Below are positions 1-6,636 of a DNA stretch of 8,662 nt, one piece after another. The notes beneath the pieces were generated by a model. That model saw only the letters and a list, made by a program, of their open reading frames with translations. It was not told the DNA's origin and did not search any database. The stretch is from Candidatus Latescibacterota bacterium. GTDB lineage: Bacteria; Krumholzibacteriota; Krumholzibacteriia; Krumholzibacteriales; WJIX01. The stretch spans positions 1-8,662 of the forward strand of contig DAOWMJ010000082.1 in NCBI GenBank assembly GCA_030643145.1, in the 5' to 3' direction. Made by a program: the position numbers and the translations under genes. Positions within the stretch are counted from its first letter, which is position 1, and each line of letters starts with the position of its first letter.

Positions 1-87
1 ACCATAAATGCCAGTAGAAATCTAGCGACTTTAAATTGTTTTGCATCTGTGAGTTTTTGATAAAGTAATAAAAAGGAGTTAGATAAA

Positions 88-687
88 ATGAAGAAAGTAT
101 TGTTAGTGTTGCTTGTCATTCTCATTATACCGGGAATGTTATCTGCAACTGTGAAATTGGGTGTTTATCAGCAGGGTAATAAGGGTAACCGTATTATCGA
201 CCCACCAGGTTTGGTTCCGTTCACAGCTTACCTGTATATGCTTGAGAACTTTGATTACCAGGCAGTCGGTATTCAGTATAAACTTGATACTCCGACTTCC
301 ATTGAGGCTCCTCTTGGACCACAGCTGTGGTTGGTGTCCTGGACGGGTCCAGCTGGTCATGTGATGCTGGATATAGGTAATCCATATGACGGGCATTCAG
401 TTACGTATGATTATGCTGTATCATGCTATCCTCACGGATATGCTATTATGCTCGAATACACTTTCATGGCTCGGGTTGAGTGTTATGACATGATGAACTT
501 TACCATAGATGTTGTGGGGAATCCTAATGCTGTCCCGGATCCGATCTATGGTGAACTTTTTGGTATAACCGCACCCTATATGGATACTTTTGATATTGAA
601 GGGTTGCAGTCTATAGTATGCCCTGAACCTGAAACTCCCACTCAGGAAGAAAGTTGGGGAGCTATCAAGTCTCTGTACAACAGATAG
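88..687 (+). CDS. Small secreted beta-rich protein with C-terminal SWGAIKS tail (paralogue 1)
   Basis: No named function is recognised. The 199-residue product has a clear Sec signal peptide: MKK, a hydrophobic core at residues 4-18, and probable cleavage after Ala20 (LSA/T). The mature part alternates short hydrophobic and aromatic strands with Gly/Pro/Asp/Asn turns, as in cohesin-like or Ig-like beta-sandwiches. Cysteines at 113, 132 and 178 match Cys112, 132 and 168 of the next gene. The body ends in a Pro/Glu/Thr-rich linker (about 178-188) followed by SWGAIKSLYNR, almost identical to the end of the neighbour. The start is fixed by AAGGAG at 73-78, nine bases before the ATG. No promoter could be assigned in the 87 bases upstream, so transcription may begin outside the window. 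The protein is probably exported and then surface-bound or secreted; the tail may be a sorting tag. Existence of the gene is near certain, its function unknown. Confidence 0.9.
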   Translation: MKKVLLVLLVILIIPGMLSATVKLGVYQQGNKGNRIIDPPGLVPFTAYLYMLENFDYQAVGIQYKLDTPTSIEAPLGPQLWLVSWTGPAGHVMLDIGNPYDGHSVTYDYAVSCYPHGYAIMLEYTFMARVECYDMMNFTIDVVGNPNAVPDPIYGELFGITAPYMDTFDIEGLQSIVCPEPETPTQEESWGAIKSLYNR

Positions 688-704
688 CTTTTGCAGCGAA
701 ATAA

Positions 705-749
705 ATTGGTTTGTGGCTGGGTGAAGGTTCATCCAGCCGGCAAACCAAT
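705..749 (+). repeat. Long imperfect inverted repeat (RNA hairpin) between the two paralogues
   Basis: ATTGGTTTG at 705-713 pairs with CAAACCAAT at 741-749. The inner arm GGCTGGGTGAA (715-725) pairs with TTCATCCAGCC (728-738), with one G-U pair and a tight loop around 725-728. The arms are separated by a small internal loop (T714 opposite GG739-740). The structure begins 17 bases after the stop of the first gene. It may protect the upstream message or partly attenuate transcription into the second gene. The inverted repeat is directly visible; the role is inferred. Confidence 0.8.
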
Positions 750-773
750 CTCAGATTGAGATGTTTTGTTTTT
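748..773 (+). terminator. Short hairpin with T-rich tail, possible weak terminator or attenuator
   Basis: ATCTCA (748-753), loop GAT, and TGAGAT (757-762) form a six-base-pair stem followed by a T-rich run interrupted by G (763-773). The stem is short and AU-rich, so termination would be inefficient and read-through into the second small gene is likely. It overlaps the larger hairpin by two bases, so the two may compete slightly. Confidence 0.4.
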
Positions 774-794
774 AAATTTTATAAGGAGTAAAAA

Positions 795-1358
795 ATGAAG
801 AAAACTTTAATGGTTGTTTTAGCTCTTGTACTAATAAGTGGATCAGCTAGCGCGACTTCCCTGTTTGGTATATTCACATCGGGGACAACGCATACCGAAA
901 GTGATCTCCAGGCTACTGCTCCAGCTGCATATATGCCGTATACTATATATTGCTGGATGTATCGCGATCCTTCCGTTTCTGGTATTAGAGGATGGGAACT
1001 TAGTATAGTAGACAGTGGTGTTGGCGACATGACAATGGGCGAGATCGTATATACCCCTGAAGCCGGCTCTATCGGTAATCCCTTTAGTGAAACCGCCGGA
1101 TGGGCTGTTGCTATGAATGGCGCAGCATGCGTTACTGACGATTGGTCTGTAGTTGCGACAATTAATATGTTAAATATGGATCCTCTCTGTCATACACTTA
1201 CACTAGTTCCGAGTACACTTACTGGGTTCCAGAAAATGATTGACTGCGAGAATACTGAGCATAATCTTTTCTTAATAAGCACAATGGGTGTTAATTGTGC
1301 GGGAACTCCCTCAGAGGAATCAAGCTGGGGTGCTATAAAGTCTATTTATAATAAGTAA
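795..1358 (+). CDS. Small secreted beta-rich protein with C-terminal SWGAIKS tail (paralogue 2)
   Basis: Diverged paralogue of the preceding gene, 187 residues, function unknown. The signal peptide (MKK, hydrophobic core, ASA/T) is cleaved after Ala20, exactly as in the first protein. The mature ends are alike: TVKLGVYQQG in the first, TSLFGIFTSG here. Both continue with a Pro-containing (F/Y)T-x-Y strand. Cys112, Cys132 and Cys168 correspond to the three cysteines of paralogue 1; two more (53 and 151) are private. Cys132 starts a strand, CHTLTLVP, matching CYDMMNFTIDVV in paralogue 1. A Ser/Glu-rich linker leads to SWGAIKSIYNK at the very end. AAGGAG at 783-788 lies six bases before the ATG. 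The gene follows paralogue 1 by 107 bases that hold hairpins, and ends before a strong terminator, so the two probably form one unit. It is likely exported; a structural or envelope-associated role is only a guess. Confidence 0.9.
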   Translation: MKKTLMVVLALVLISGSASATSLFGIFTSGTTHTESDLQATAPAAYMPYTIYCWMYRDPSVSGIRGWELSIVDSGVGDMTMGEIVYTPEAGSIGNPFSETAGWAVAMNGAACVTDDWSVVATINMLNMDPLCHTLTLVPSTLTGFQKMIDCENTEHNLFLISTMGVNCAGTPSEESSWGAIKSIYNK

Positions 1359-1378
1359 GGATACTTTGCATAAGTAGA

Positions 1379-1400
1379 TATATCACTAAAAAGTGATATG
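1379..1400 (+). repeat. AT-rich hairpin downstream of paralogue 2
   Basis: ATATCACT (1380-1387) pairs perfectly with AGTGATAT (1392-1399) around an AAAA loop, with a further T-G pair at 1379/1400. No U-run follows, so it is not itself a terminator. It lies 12 bases before the strong terminator stem and could protect the mRNA 3' end. Confidence 0.65.
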
Positions 1401-1411
1401 ATCTGATATAG

Positions 1412-1446
1412 AAAGGGAATCCGCTTAACGGCGGGTTCCCTTTTTT
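1412..1446 (+). terminator. Rho-independent terminator of the small secreted protein genes
   Basis: AAAGGGAATCCGC (1412-1424) pairs with GCGGGTTCCCTTT (1431-1443) through 13 pairs including one U-G. The loop is TTAACG and six T residues run over 1441-1446. It begins 53 bases after the stop of the second small gene and separates that unit from the peptidase gene. Confidence 0.93.
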
Positions 1447-1521
1447 AGTATGTCGTGTATGTTCAGGGAGTCTTTTTTACCTTCCCATAAAAAACGGAGA
1501 GAGTACAAACGCTTATTTATC

Positions 1522-1550
1522 TTGATTTGTATTACCGTTTAAGTTAAAAT
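1522..1550 (+). promoter_or_regulatory. Sigma-70-like promoter candidate for the C25 peptidase gene
   Basis: TTGATT at 1522-1527 (four of six to TTGACA) and TAAAAT at 1545-1550 (five of six to TATAAT) are separated by 17 bases. Initiation near 1557 would give a leader of about 64 bases before the TTG start. It lies after a strong terminator, where a new promoter is expected. It was found by eye, and FCB bacteria may use other promoter sequences. Confidence 0.5.
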
Positions 1551-1606
1551 TACCTTAAGAGATTATCTTGATCTGCCGTCCCTGGTTACTATTTAGCGAA
1601 AAAAAT

Positions 1607-1613
1607 GAGAGGA
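1607..1613 (+). promoter_or_regulatory. Ribosome binding site that fixes a TTG start
   Basis: GAGAGGA lies seven bases before TTG at 1621. The upstream ATG at 1605 is in another frame. The first in-frame ATG (1651, residue 11) has no Shine-Dalgarno sequence before it and would remove the basic N-terminal region (Lys2, Lys5) ahead of the signal sequence. TTG is therefore the preferred start. Confidence 0.7.
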
Positions 1614-1620
1614 ATACTTT

Positions 1621-4600
1621 TTGAAGCTGGAAAAATATGTAATATATAATATGTTTAATCTTTTCATTCTATTTGTTACCTCTTTTTTGTTCCTTCTTTT
1701 TACTACTCTGCAGCCTCAAGCTTCTGTGGAAAATCTCAAATCAACTGGAAGAACGATTTCATTCGAGATAGTTATTCAAAAACCGGAAATTACTTCCATG
1801 GGGGAGGACGGTTTTAGAATCAAACTTGAAGGCTATGGAACCTTTTCTCCTCCCGGTGCCGTCGAAATTCCAGGAAAGATATTTAATGTTGCTGTTCCAC
1901 TAGAAGGAAATATTTCTTTGAGAGCTATTGTTATGGAGAAAGAAAATTTTGGCGATATCAGGTTGGTAAGAAAGAAGGGTAGCCGGTTAGTAAGAGGTGA
2001 AAATAACACCAATCTAACTGAAACCTATCTCCCTGATGATCCGTGGGTCGGGAAGGGGCTACTTCCTGTTGTATCTGCCGGCAGAGAACACTTTATGGGG
2101 CGCGTAAGAGTGTTACCGGTGAGGGTTAATCCCGTAGGAAGGGACAAAAGTGGATACTGGGCAGCGAGAAAAATATTGGTTAGCATTACAATAGATCAAG
2201 GCAATGGTAATGACTTTGGATCGTTTAAAGCATTAACCGATCCTGTTTCACCTGCCTGGCGGACTATTTATAACATGGAGTTGGTAAACCCCAAGGACGC
2301 GGCTGGGTTTACGAAGTCAATAGAAAGAATAAAAATCAATAATTTACCTCAAGAGGGTGACAGAAGTTTAAAAATAACTATCCCGGAAACAAGTTTATAT
2401 GTATTAAGGGCTGAAGTACTTAATAGCTCGATGGGAGGGGGGGCTTTTTCTACAGGGCAGTTTGCTCTTAAAAGATATTACTATGATGAGTCTCAACTTG
2501 GGTTAACCCGCGAAGTAGATATTCCGATGAGAATAATCAAGGGGGAAGAATCTTCTGAAAATTACTTTGAAGCTGATGATCTGCTCATTTTCCATGTTTC
2601 CGGAATAAGGGACGATGTAGCGGCGGGTGACATCGACGCTGCGTTTACAGATTCCCACATCGTATGGATTAAGGAGGGTGAGGCGGCTTTTTTAATGCAG
2701 GATGGACCGGGAAGGTCAACTGCGGAAGGAACAGCGGATTTATGCTTTATTTCGGAGGTTAAGGTTAGGGAAGATACCTATTATCAGAAGAATATTAAGG
2801 CGGGAACTGAAGATTTTTATTTTGTGGCAGCGCCGGAATTGACCGAGATTTCTGTTCCTTTTTACTGTAATTATCCATGCGACAACGGTACTTTTAAGCT
2901 GACAGCGAGAATAAGGGGTTATGCGACCGATGGCACAAAAACACTTACTTTTAAGATTCGAAATTCAGCCGGGACAAACGAAATTGGAACTGGAACTCTT
3001 TTAGATAACAATCAGAAGACATTTATTTTTGATTCTAATCTTTCCAGCTTGCTTGTTAACGGCGAAAATCAGCTGGTAATAGAAGGCGATAAGCAATATA
3101 GCTGTATGGTTAATGATTTCTCCGTTGAATATCCAGCCGCATATATTGCCCGTGACAATAAGATTGAATTTAGCTTTGAAGGAACCGGAGGGACAAAATC
3201 TATTGAAATTATGGGGTTTGATTCTCCATCCGGTTATCTTGTGGATATTACTGATGAAGCAAACTGCCTGTTCGATACTTTGCAAACAGACCTTTTCAGC
3301 GGTCCGGACGGGAACAGCAAATATACACTTTCTCTTGAATTGTCAGCGGATATTGACAGGAAGTTTATTGCTTTTGGGGAAGGAGCGGGAAGGGATATTT
3401 ACAGTGAAGGGATTACACTTGACAGCCAGCATTCTCTAAAAAATCAGCTGGGGCCCTTTCATACGCTTGTAATATCTCACCGGGATTTTCTATTTCCTCA
3501 GGCTACGGCTCTTTCTGAGTATGTAAACTGGCGCGAAGCTCAGGGCTACAGGATTCTGACGGCTGATGTCCAGGATGTTTATGATGAATTTAATGGAGGG
3601 ATACCTTCATGCGATGCTATTAAAAGATTTATAAAATATGGATTTAACCACTGGGGCGTAGAATTTGTTATGCTGGTCGGAGATGCGAATGAGGATCATA
3701 AGCGCCTCTATATAGGTGATCCGCCCGAGACGCGGGGAACTCCGCCGGATTTTGTTCCAGCATATACATTTTCTATGCGGATGGATGCGGTGGGTTATCA
3801 GGATGAGGTAGTGGCAACTGACAAATTATATTCCTATGTAGACGAGGACTTTGTTCCTTCGGGGGCAGGGCAGGAGCGGGATTTACTTACAGTAGTTGAC
3901 GCTGTTTCCGGAGCGGAAAGTGATATAAAAGTGGCGGCTGTGGCATATCCTGATATCTTTGTGGCACGTCTTCCCGTAGGGAGTGATCTTGAAGCGAGAG
4001 GAGTATTTTCAAAACTGCGAAAATATGAAGATACAACAACGGATGACAAATGGAGAAAAAATGTTGTTCTCTTTGCGGATGATGCCTGGTCGGGGGGAAC
4101 ATCCACATATATGTACAGGTCGAGTGAAGAGGCGTTCGTTTCAAGCATGGATTCTGTCGCGGCCCGGATAGAAAGAAAATTTCCCGGAGGCGTTAACCTG
4201 GAAAAGCTATATCTATCCAAATGGACGGATGGTGTTCATACCGGAGATACTCCCGCCATGAACCGCAGTATAGCAATTGACTCAACAAGAACATATTTCA
4301 CTCCTTATCTTATTAACCGTCTTAACGAAGGGTCTTTGTTTTTTGCCTTCCAGGGACATGCTTCCAGGACTAATTTTACCACAGAAGCTGGGTTCTCGAT
4401 GTTCAGTCAGTACAGGGATATCGATAAACTTATCAGCAGTAATACCAGCATACTAATTGGATTGGGTTGCCATATCAGTGAATTTGCTCTCATAAAAGAG
4501 CTCAATCAATCGGGGATTAGTGGTCCCGGTGGGGACTGCATCAGTGAGCAGATGATCCTGAAGGTGGGAACGGGATCGGTAGCCGCCTATGCCAGCGGGG

Positions 4601-5778
4601 CTTTTGAGGATTTGGATAAAAACAACAAGTTATGTGAGAATATCTTTGATGTAATTTTCTCTAATCCGCCTACAGATACAGTTCCTCCTTTAAATGAGGA
4701 AACACGCGCGAGATGGATACTCGGCGAATTGATAACAGCAGCTGAGATAGCACACATCAATAGAAGAACTTATGGGCTTGAACAGATAAACAGGTATATT
4801 CTTTTTGGTGATCCGATGATGAATATAAAATCGGGGCCGCCAATTATGAAACTGGAGGTTGATTGCGGGAATGGTTGGGAAGATGTGAACTCGGATTCAC
4901 TTAATCCGGTAAATGCTGATAGAGAGTGGAATCTTCGCTTTACGGCGGTCGATATGACAGCCTTAGGGGGTGTTGAGCTGGAGCTTAACGGGGAGGATTG
5001 GACAGACAGTTTGACTGTTACTCCACTTGAAGATAATTTATTGACTTACGCTAGATCCTACCGCGCCGAACTGGACAGCTATACTGTTAATCTCGACGAC
5101 GAATATATCTTGTTCCGAGTGCTCTCGCATGAAGGCAACGAAGCCGGCCGTAGGGAATTCTACATCGGCACGGTTATAAGATTGTATTACCTGGAAAAGG
5201 GGGCCGAAGTAGAAATCTCTTCAGGTACGGAAGCTCCACATGATGGTATTTTCAGACTTGAAATTGATTTTCCGGTTTCTCTTGATAACCCTCCAGGAAT
5301 TTTGCTGGATGGTTTAGAACTTACAGATATCAGCTGGGCGGGAACACGGGAAGATTCAACGATATGGACAGGGGATTTCAACAGATCGTTTGCTGGAGGC
5401 AAACATTTCATTACTGTAACATATGGAGAATTTTCCAGCGATTTTTCATTTATGGTTGCAGGGGATGAGTTGGCAGTGGAGACATTCAACTTCCCCAATC
5501 CATTTTCAACCGGAACAAATATTCTCTTTACTTTGAATTTTCCGGCAGATAAAGGGAAAATTGAAATTTATAATGTAAGTGGAATATTGATCAGAAAATT
5601 GGAGATTCCACGGAGCAGGCTGTCGAGCGCTTCTGCCGCCGCTCCCAATTCTGTTTACTGGGATGGAAGAGACATGGCCGGAAACAGAGTTGCCAATGGA
5701 ACATATATATATGTATTTACAATTAATAAATCGGGCAAATCTGTATCCAGAAAAGGCAAGATTGTAAAACTGGAATAA
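1621..5778 (+). CDS. Large exported C25-family (gingipain/PorU-like) cysteine peptidase with FlgD-Ig-like C-terminal domain
   Basis: The product has 1385 residues. Residues 1-34 form a signal sequence with a long hydrophobic stretch (about 11-30), cleavage likely near QPQA/S. Residues 40-600 are beta-rich and resemble gingipain propeptide/PorU N-terminal regions: a Gly/Pro-rich EIPGK segment near 78 and a DDLLIFHVSG strand near 320-330. The C25 domain spans about 614-1075. It opens with HTLVISHRDFLFPQA, has MLVGDANED near 684-692, candidate catalytic His913 (FQGHAS) and Cys950 (LGCHISEF) 37 residues apart, and closes with LFGDPMMNI. Ig-like strands follow. Residues about 1288-1385 form the FlgD-Ig/type IX sorting-like module (FNFPNPFSTGTN, IYNVSG, WDGRDMAGNRVANGTY, basic end). 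C25 enzymes cut after Arg or Lys, or act as the PorU sortase that removes C-terminal signals. The peptidase family is secure; sortase versus secreted protease is undecided. The usual GHG around the catalytic His is GHA. Confidence 0.93.
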   Translation: MKLEKYVIYNMFNLFILFVTSFLFLLFTTLQPQASVENLKSTGRTISFEIVIQKPEITSMGEDGFRIKLEGYGTFSPPGAVEIPGKIFNVAVPLEGNISLRAIVMEKENFGDIRLVRKKGSRLVRGENNTNLTETYLPDDPWVGKGLLPVVSAGREHFMGRVRVLPVRVNPVGRDKSGYWAARKILVSITIDQGNGNDFGSFKALTDPVSPAWRTIYNMELVNPKDAAGFTKSIERIKINNLPQEGDRSLKITIPETSLYVLRAEVLNSSMGGGAFSTGQFALKRYYYDESQLGLTREVDIPMRIIKGEESSENYFEADDLLIFHVSGIRDDVAAGDIDAAFTDSHIVWIKEGEAAFLMQDGPGRSTAEGTADLCFISEVKVREDTYYQKNIKAGTEDFYFVAAPELTEISVPFYCNYPCDNGTFKLTARIRGYATDGTKTLTFKIRNSAGTNEIGTGTLLDNNQKTFIFDSNLSSLLVNGENQLVIEGDKQYSCMVNDFSVEYPAAYIARDNKIEFSFEGTGGTKSIEIMGFDSPSGYLVDITDEANCLFDTLQTDLFSGPDGNSKYTLSLELSADIDRKFIAFGEGAGRDIYSEGITLDSQHSLKNQLGPFHTLVISHRDFLFPQATALSEYVNWREAQGYRILTADVQDVYDEFNGGIPSCDAIKRFIKYGFNHWGVEFVMLVGDANEDHKRLYIGDPPETRGTPPDFVPAYTFSMRMDAVGYQDEVVATDKLYSYVDEDFVPSGAGQERDLLTVVDAVSGAESDIKVAAVAYPDIFVARLPVGSDLEARGVFSKLRKYEDTTTDDKWRKNVVLFADDAWSGGTSTYMYRSSEEAFVSSMDSVAARIERKFPGGVNLEKLYLSKWTDGVHTGDTPAMNRSIAIDSTRTYFTPYLINRLNEGSLFFAFQGHASRTNFTTEAGFSMFSQYRDIDKLISSNTSILIGLGCHISEFALIKELNQSGISGPGGDCISEQMILKVGTGSVAAYASGAFEDLDKNNKLCENIFDVIFSNPPTDTVPPLNEETRARWILGELITAAEIAHINRRTYGLEQINRYILFGDPMMNIKSGPPIMKLEVDCGNGWEDVNSDSLNPVNADREWNLRFTAVDMTALGGVELELNGEDWTDSLTVTPLEDNLLTYARSYRAELDSYTVNLDDEYILFRVLSHEGNEAGRREFYIGTVIRLYYLEKGAEVEISSGTEAPHDGIFRLEIDFPVSLDNPPGILLDGLELTDISWAGTREDSTIWTGDFNRSFAGGKHFITVTYGEFSSDFSFMVAGDELAVETFNFPNPFSTGTNILFTLNFPADKGKIEIYNVSGILIRKLEIPRSRLSSASAAAPNSVYWDGRDMAGNRVANGTYIYVFTINKSGKSVSRKGKIVKLE

Positions 5779-5805
5779 ATATTTCTTTACGTCTGAAATT
5801 CTTCC

Positions 5806-5834
5806 TTGAACAATAAATGAAATACAGGGATAAT
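5806..5834 (+). promoter_or_regulatory. Sigma-70-like promoter candidate for the 234-residue protein and following genes
   Basis: TTGAAC at 5806-5811 (four of six) and GATAAT at 5829-5834 (five of six) are 17 bases apart. Transcription would begin near 5841, about 31 bases before the ATG, leaving room for the TGGAGG ribosome site at 5858-5863. A six-pair stem, AATGAT (5832-5837) with ATCATT (5845-5850), overlaps the -10 and start region. It might be a small operator or chance. No terminator follows the peptidase gene, so read-through is also possible. Confidence 0.45.
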
Positions 5835-5871
5835 GATGAGTGGAATCATTGTCTATGTGGAGGTTTAACTA

Positions 5872-6576
5872 ATGGATAATATTGATAAAATAAGAGGGTT
5901 AAGCTCGAAAATCATTATCGGGATAGAGACGGGGAATGTCCCGGAGCGCCTCGCGGCTATCGTGGCTGAAGTTAAAGGACATGGTGATAGTACGGTATTC
6001 AATCTTCTCTATTACGCAAAACGTTCCTTCCCGGAGGATCTTCAGATGATGCTTGTGGGGGCTGCAGAAGGAAACGATCTTAATGGCGAGGAGGCAGCCA
6101 GTATTAATTTTCTTGTTTTGCATCATCTTGCCTCTTTGTATGGGGAATTGCTTGATGAGGCCGATTTAAAAAGTGAAGATATTCATCTTGTAGGGCTTAA
6201 ATGTATGGAACTGGGGGGGAATCTGTTTCCCAGTGATCCCGCTGTCTTCAGCGGTATGATAGACCGCATTGTTGCCAGCCATTTTACTATAGATGTTGAT
6301 GGGATAAGAGAGATTCTTCCAGTCGGAGAGATAATTCTAAAAGAGCTTGTCACCGAAATGATTAATAAATTCGAGTTGGGGGACGAGGCCCGTGAGGCGG
6401 TATGTGTAGCTCTTCTCGCGAATGAATCACTCTATTATGAGAAAGTTGGAATATCCCAAAAGGATGGCACTGATCCTGAGGAAGTATCCCCCGGTGTTAA
6501 GATTTCCAGGGGAGTGGAGGCGGGGAAAGGGGATAGAAAAACGGTTCTTAACGGCAGTTTTTTCTTTCCATATTAA
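5872..6576 (+). CDS. Uncharacterised soluble, mostly helical acidic protein
   Basis: I do not recognise this 234-residue protein. It has no signal peptide or membrane segment, so it is probably cytoplasmic. Residues 1-205 are rich in Leu, Ile, Glu and Ala with a heptad-like hydrophobic spacing typical of an all-helical fold. Examples are MMLVGAAEG, INFLVLHHLASLYGELLDEA and ILKELVTEMINKFELGDEA. From about 206 the character changes to a polar Gly/Lys/Asp/Pro-rich segment ending in the odd hydrophobic SFFFPY. Translation start is well supported by TGGAGG eight bases before the ATG. It sits 93 bases after the peptidase gene and 60 bases before the SpoIID-like gene, with no visible terminator between, so it may be the first gene of the peptidoglycan operon. 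A seven-G run lies at 6213-6219. A regulatory or scaffold role is possible but nothing in the sequence proves it. Confidence 0.78.
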   Translation: MDNIDKIRGLSSKIIIGIETGNVPERLAAIVAEVKGHGDSTVFNLLYYAKRSFPEDLQMMLVGAAEGNDLNGEEAASINFLVLHHLASLYGELLDEADLKSEDIHLVGLKCMELGGNLFPSDPAVFSGMIDRIVASHFTIDVDGIREILPVGEIILKELVTEMINKFELGDEAREAVCVALLANESLYYEKVGISQKDGTDPEEVSPGVKISRGVEAGKGDRKTVLNGSFFFPY

Positions 6577-6636
6577 TTTTATATATTTGTTGGTAACCGC
6601 GTAATCCGTAACGAATATCAAGAGAAAGCGAAGTGT

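Noticed and set aside
36..64. Promoter-like TTGTTT and GATAAA with 17-base spacing upstream of the first small gene
   Set aside because: Only three of six and four of six matches, and the implied start near 71 would leave almost no leader before the ribosome site at 73-78.
756..785. Promoter-like TTGAGA and TATAAG before the second small gene
   Set aside because: The matches are good but the -10 overlaps the AAGGAG ribosome site, so the message would start at or near the ATG without it. The -35 also lies inside a hairpin.
779..1030. Minus-strand open frame of 83 codons over the start of the second small gene
   Set aside because: It overlaps a gene with clear signal peptide, ribosome site and paralogue; its own translation shows no recognisable features.
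3834..4220. Open frame of 128 codons on the minus strand
   Set aside because: It is fully inside the C25 catalytic region, its product is Ser/Thr-rich low-complexity without family features, and it is a shadow of the real frame.
6535..6572. Possible terminator at the end of the 234-residue gene (GAAAAAC ... GTTTTTTC)
   Set aside because: The stem is short and nearly all A-U, with a large unpaired centre, and it lies inside the coding sequence. No convincing GC-rich stem was found.
6422..6604. Alternative plus-strand frame that could suggest a frameshift near the end of the 234-residue protein
   Set aside because: The alternative frame has no feature that continues the helical body better than the annotated one, and without a homologue to compare a frameshift cannot be supported.
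6602..6613. CGTAA-like short direct repeat near 6600-6613
   Set aside because: Two five-base copies are too short to distinguish from chance.
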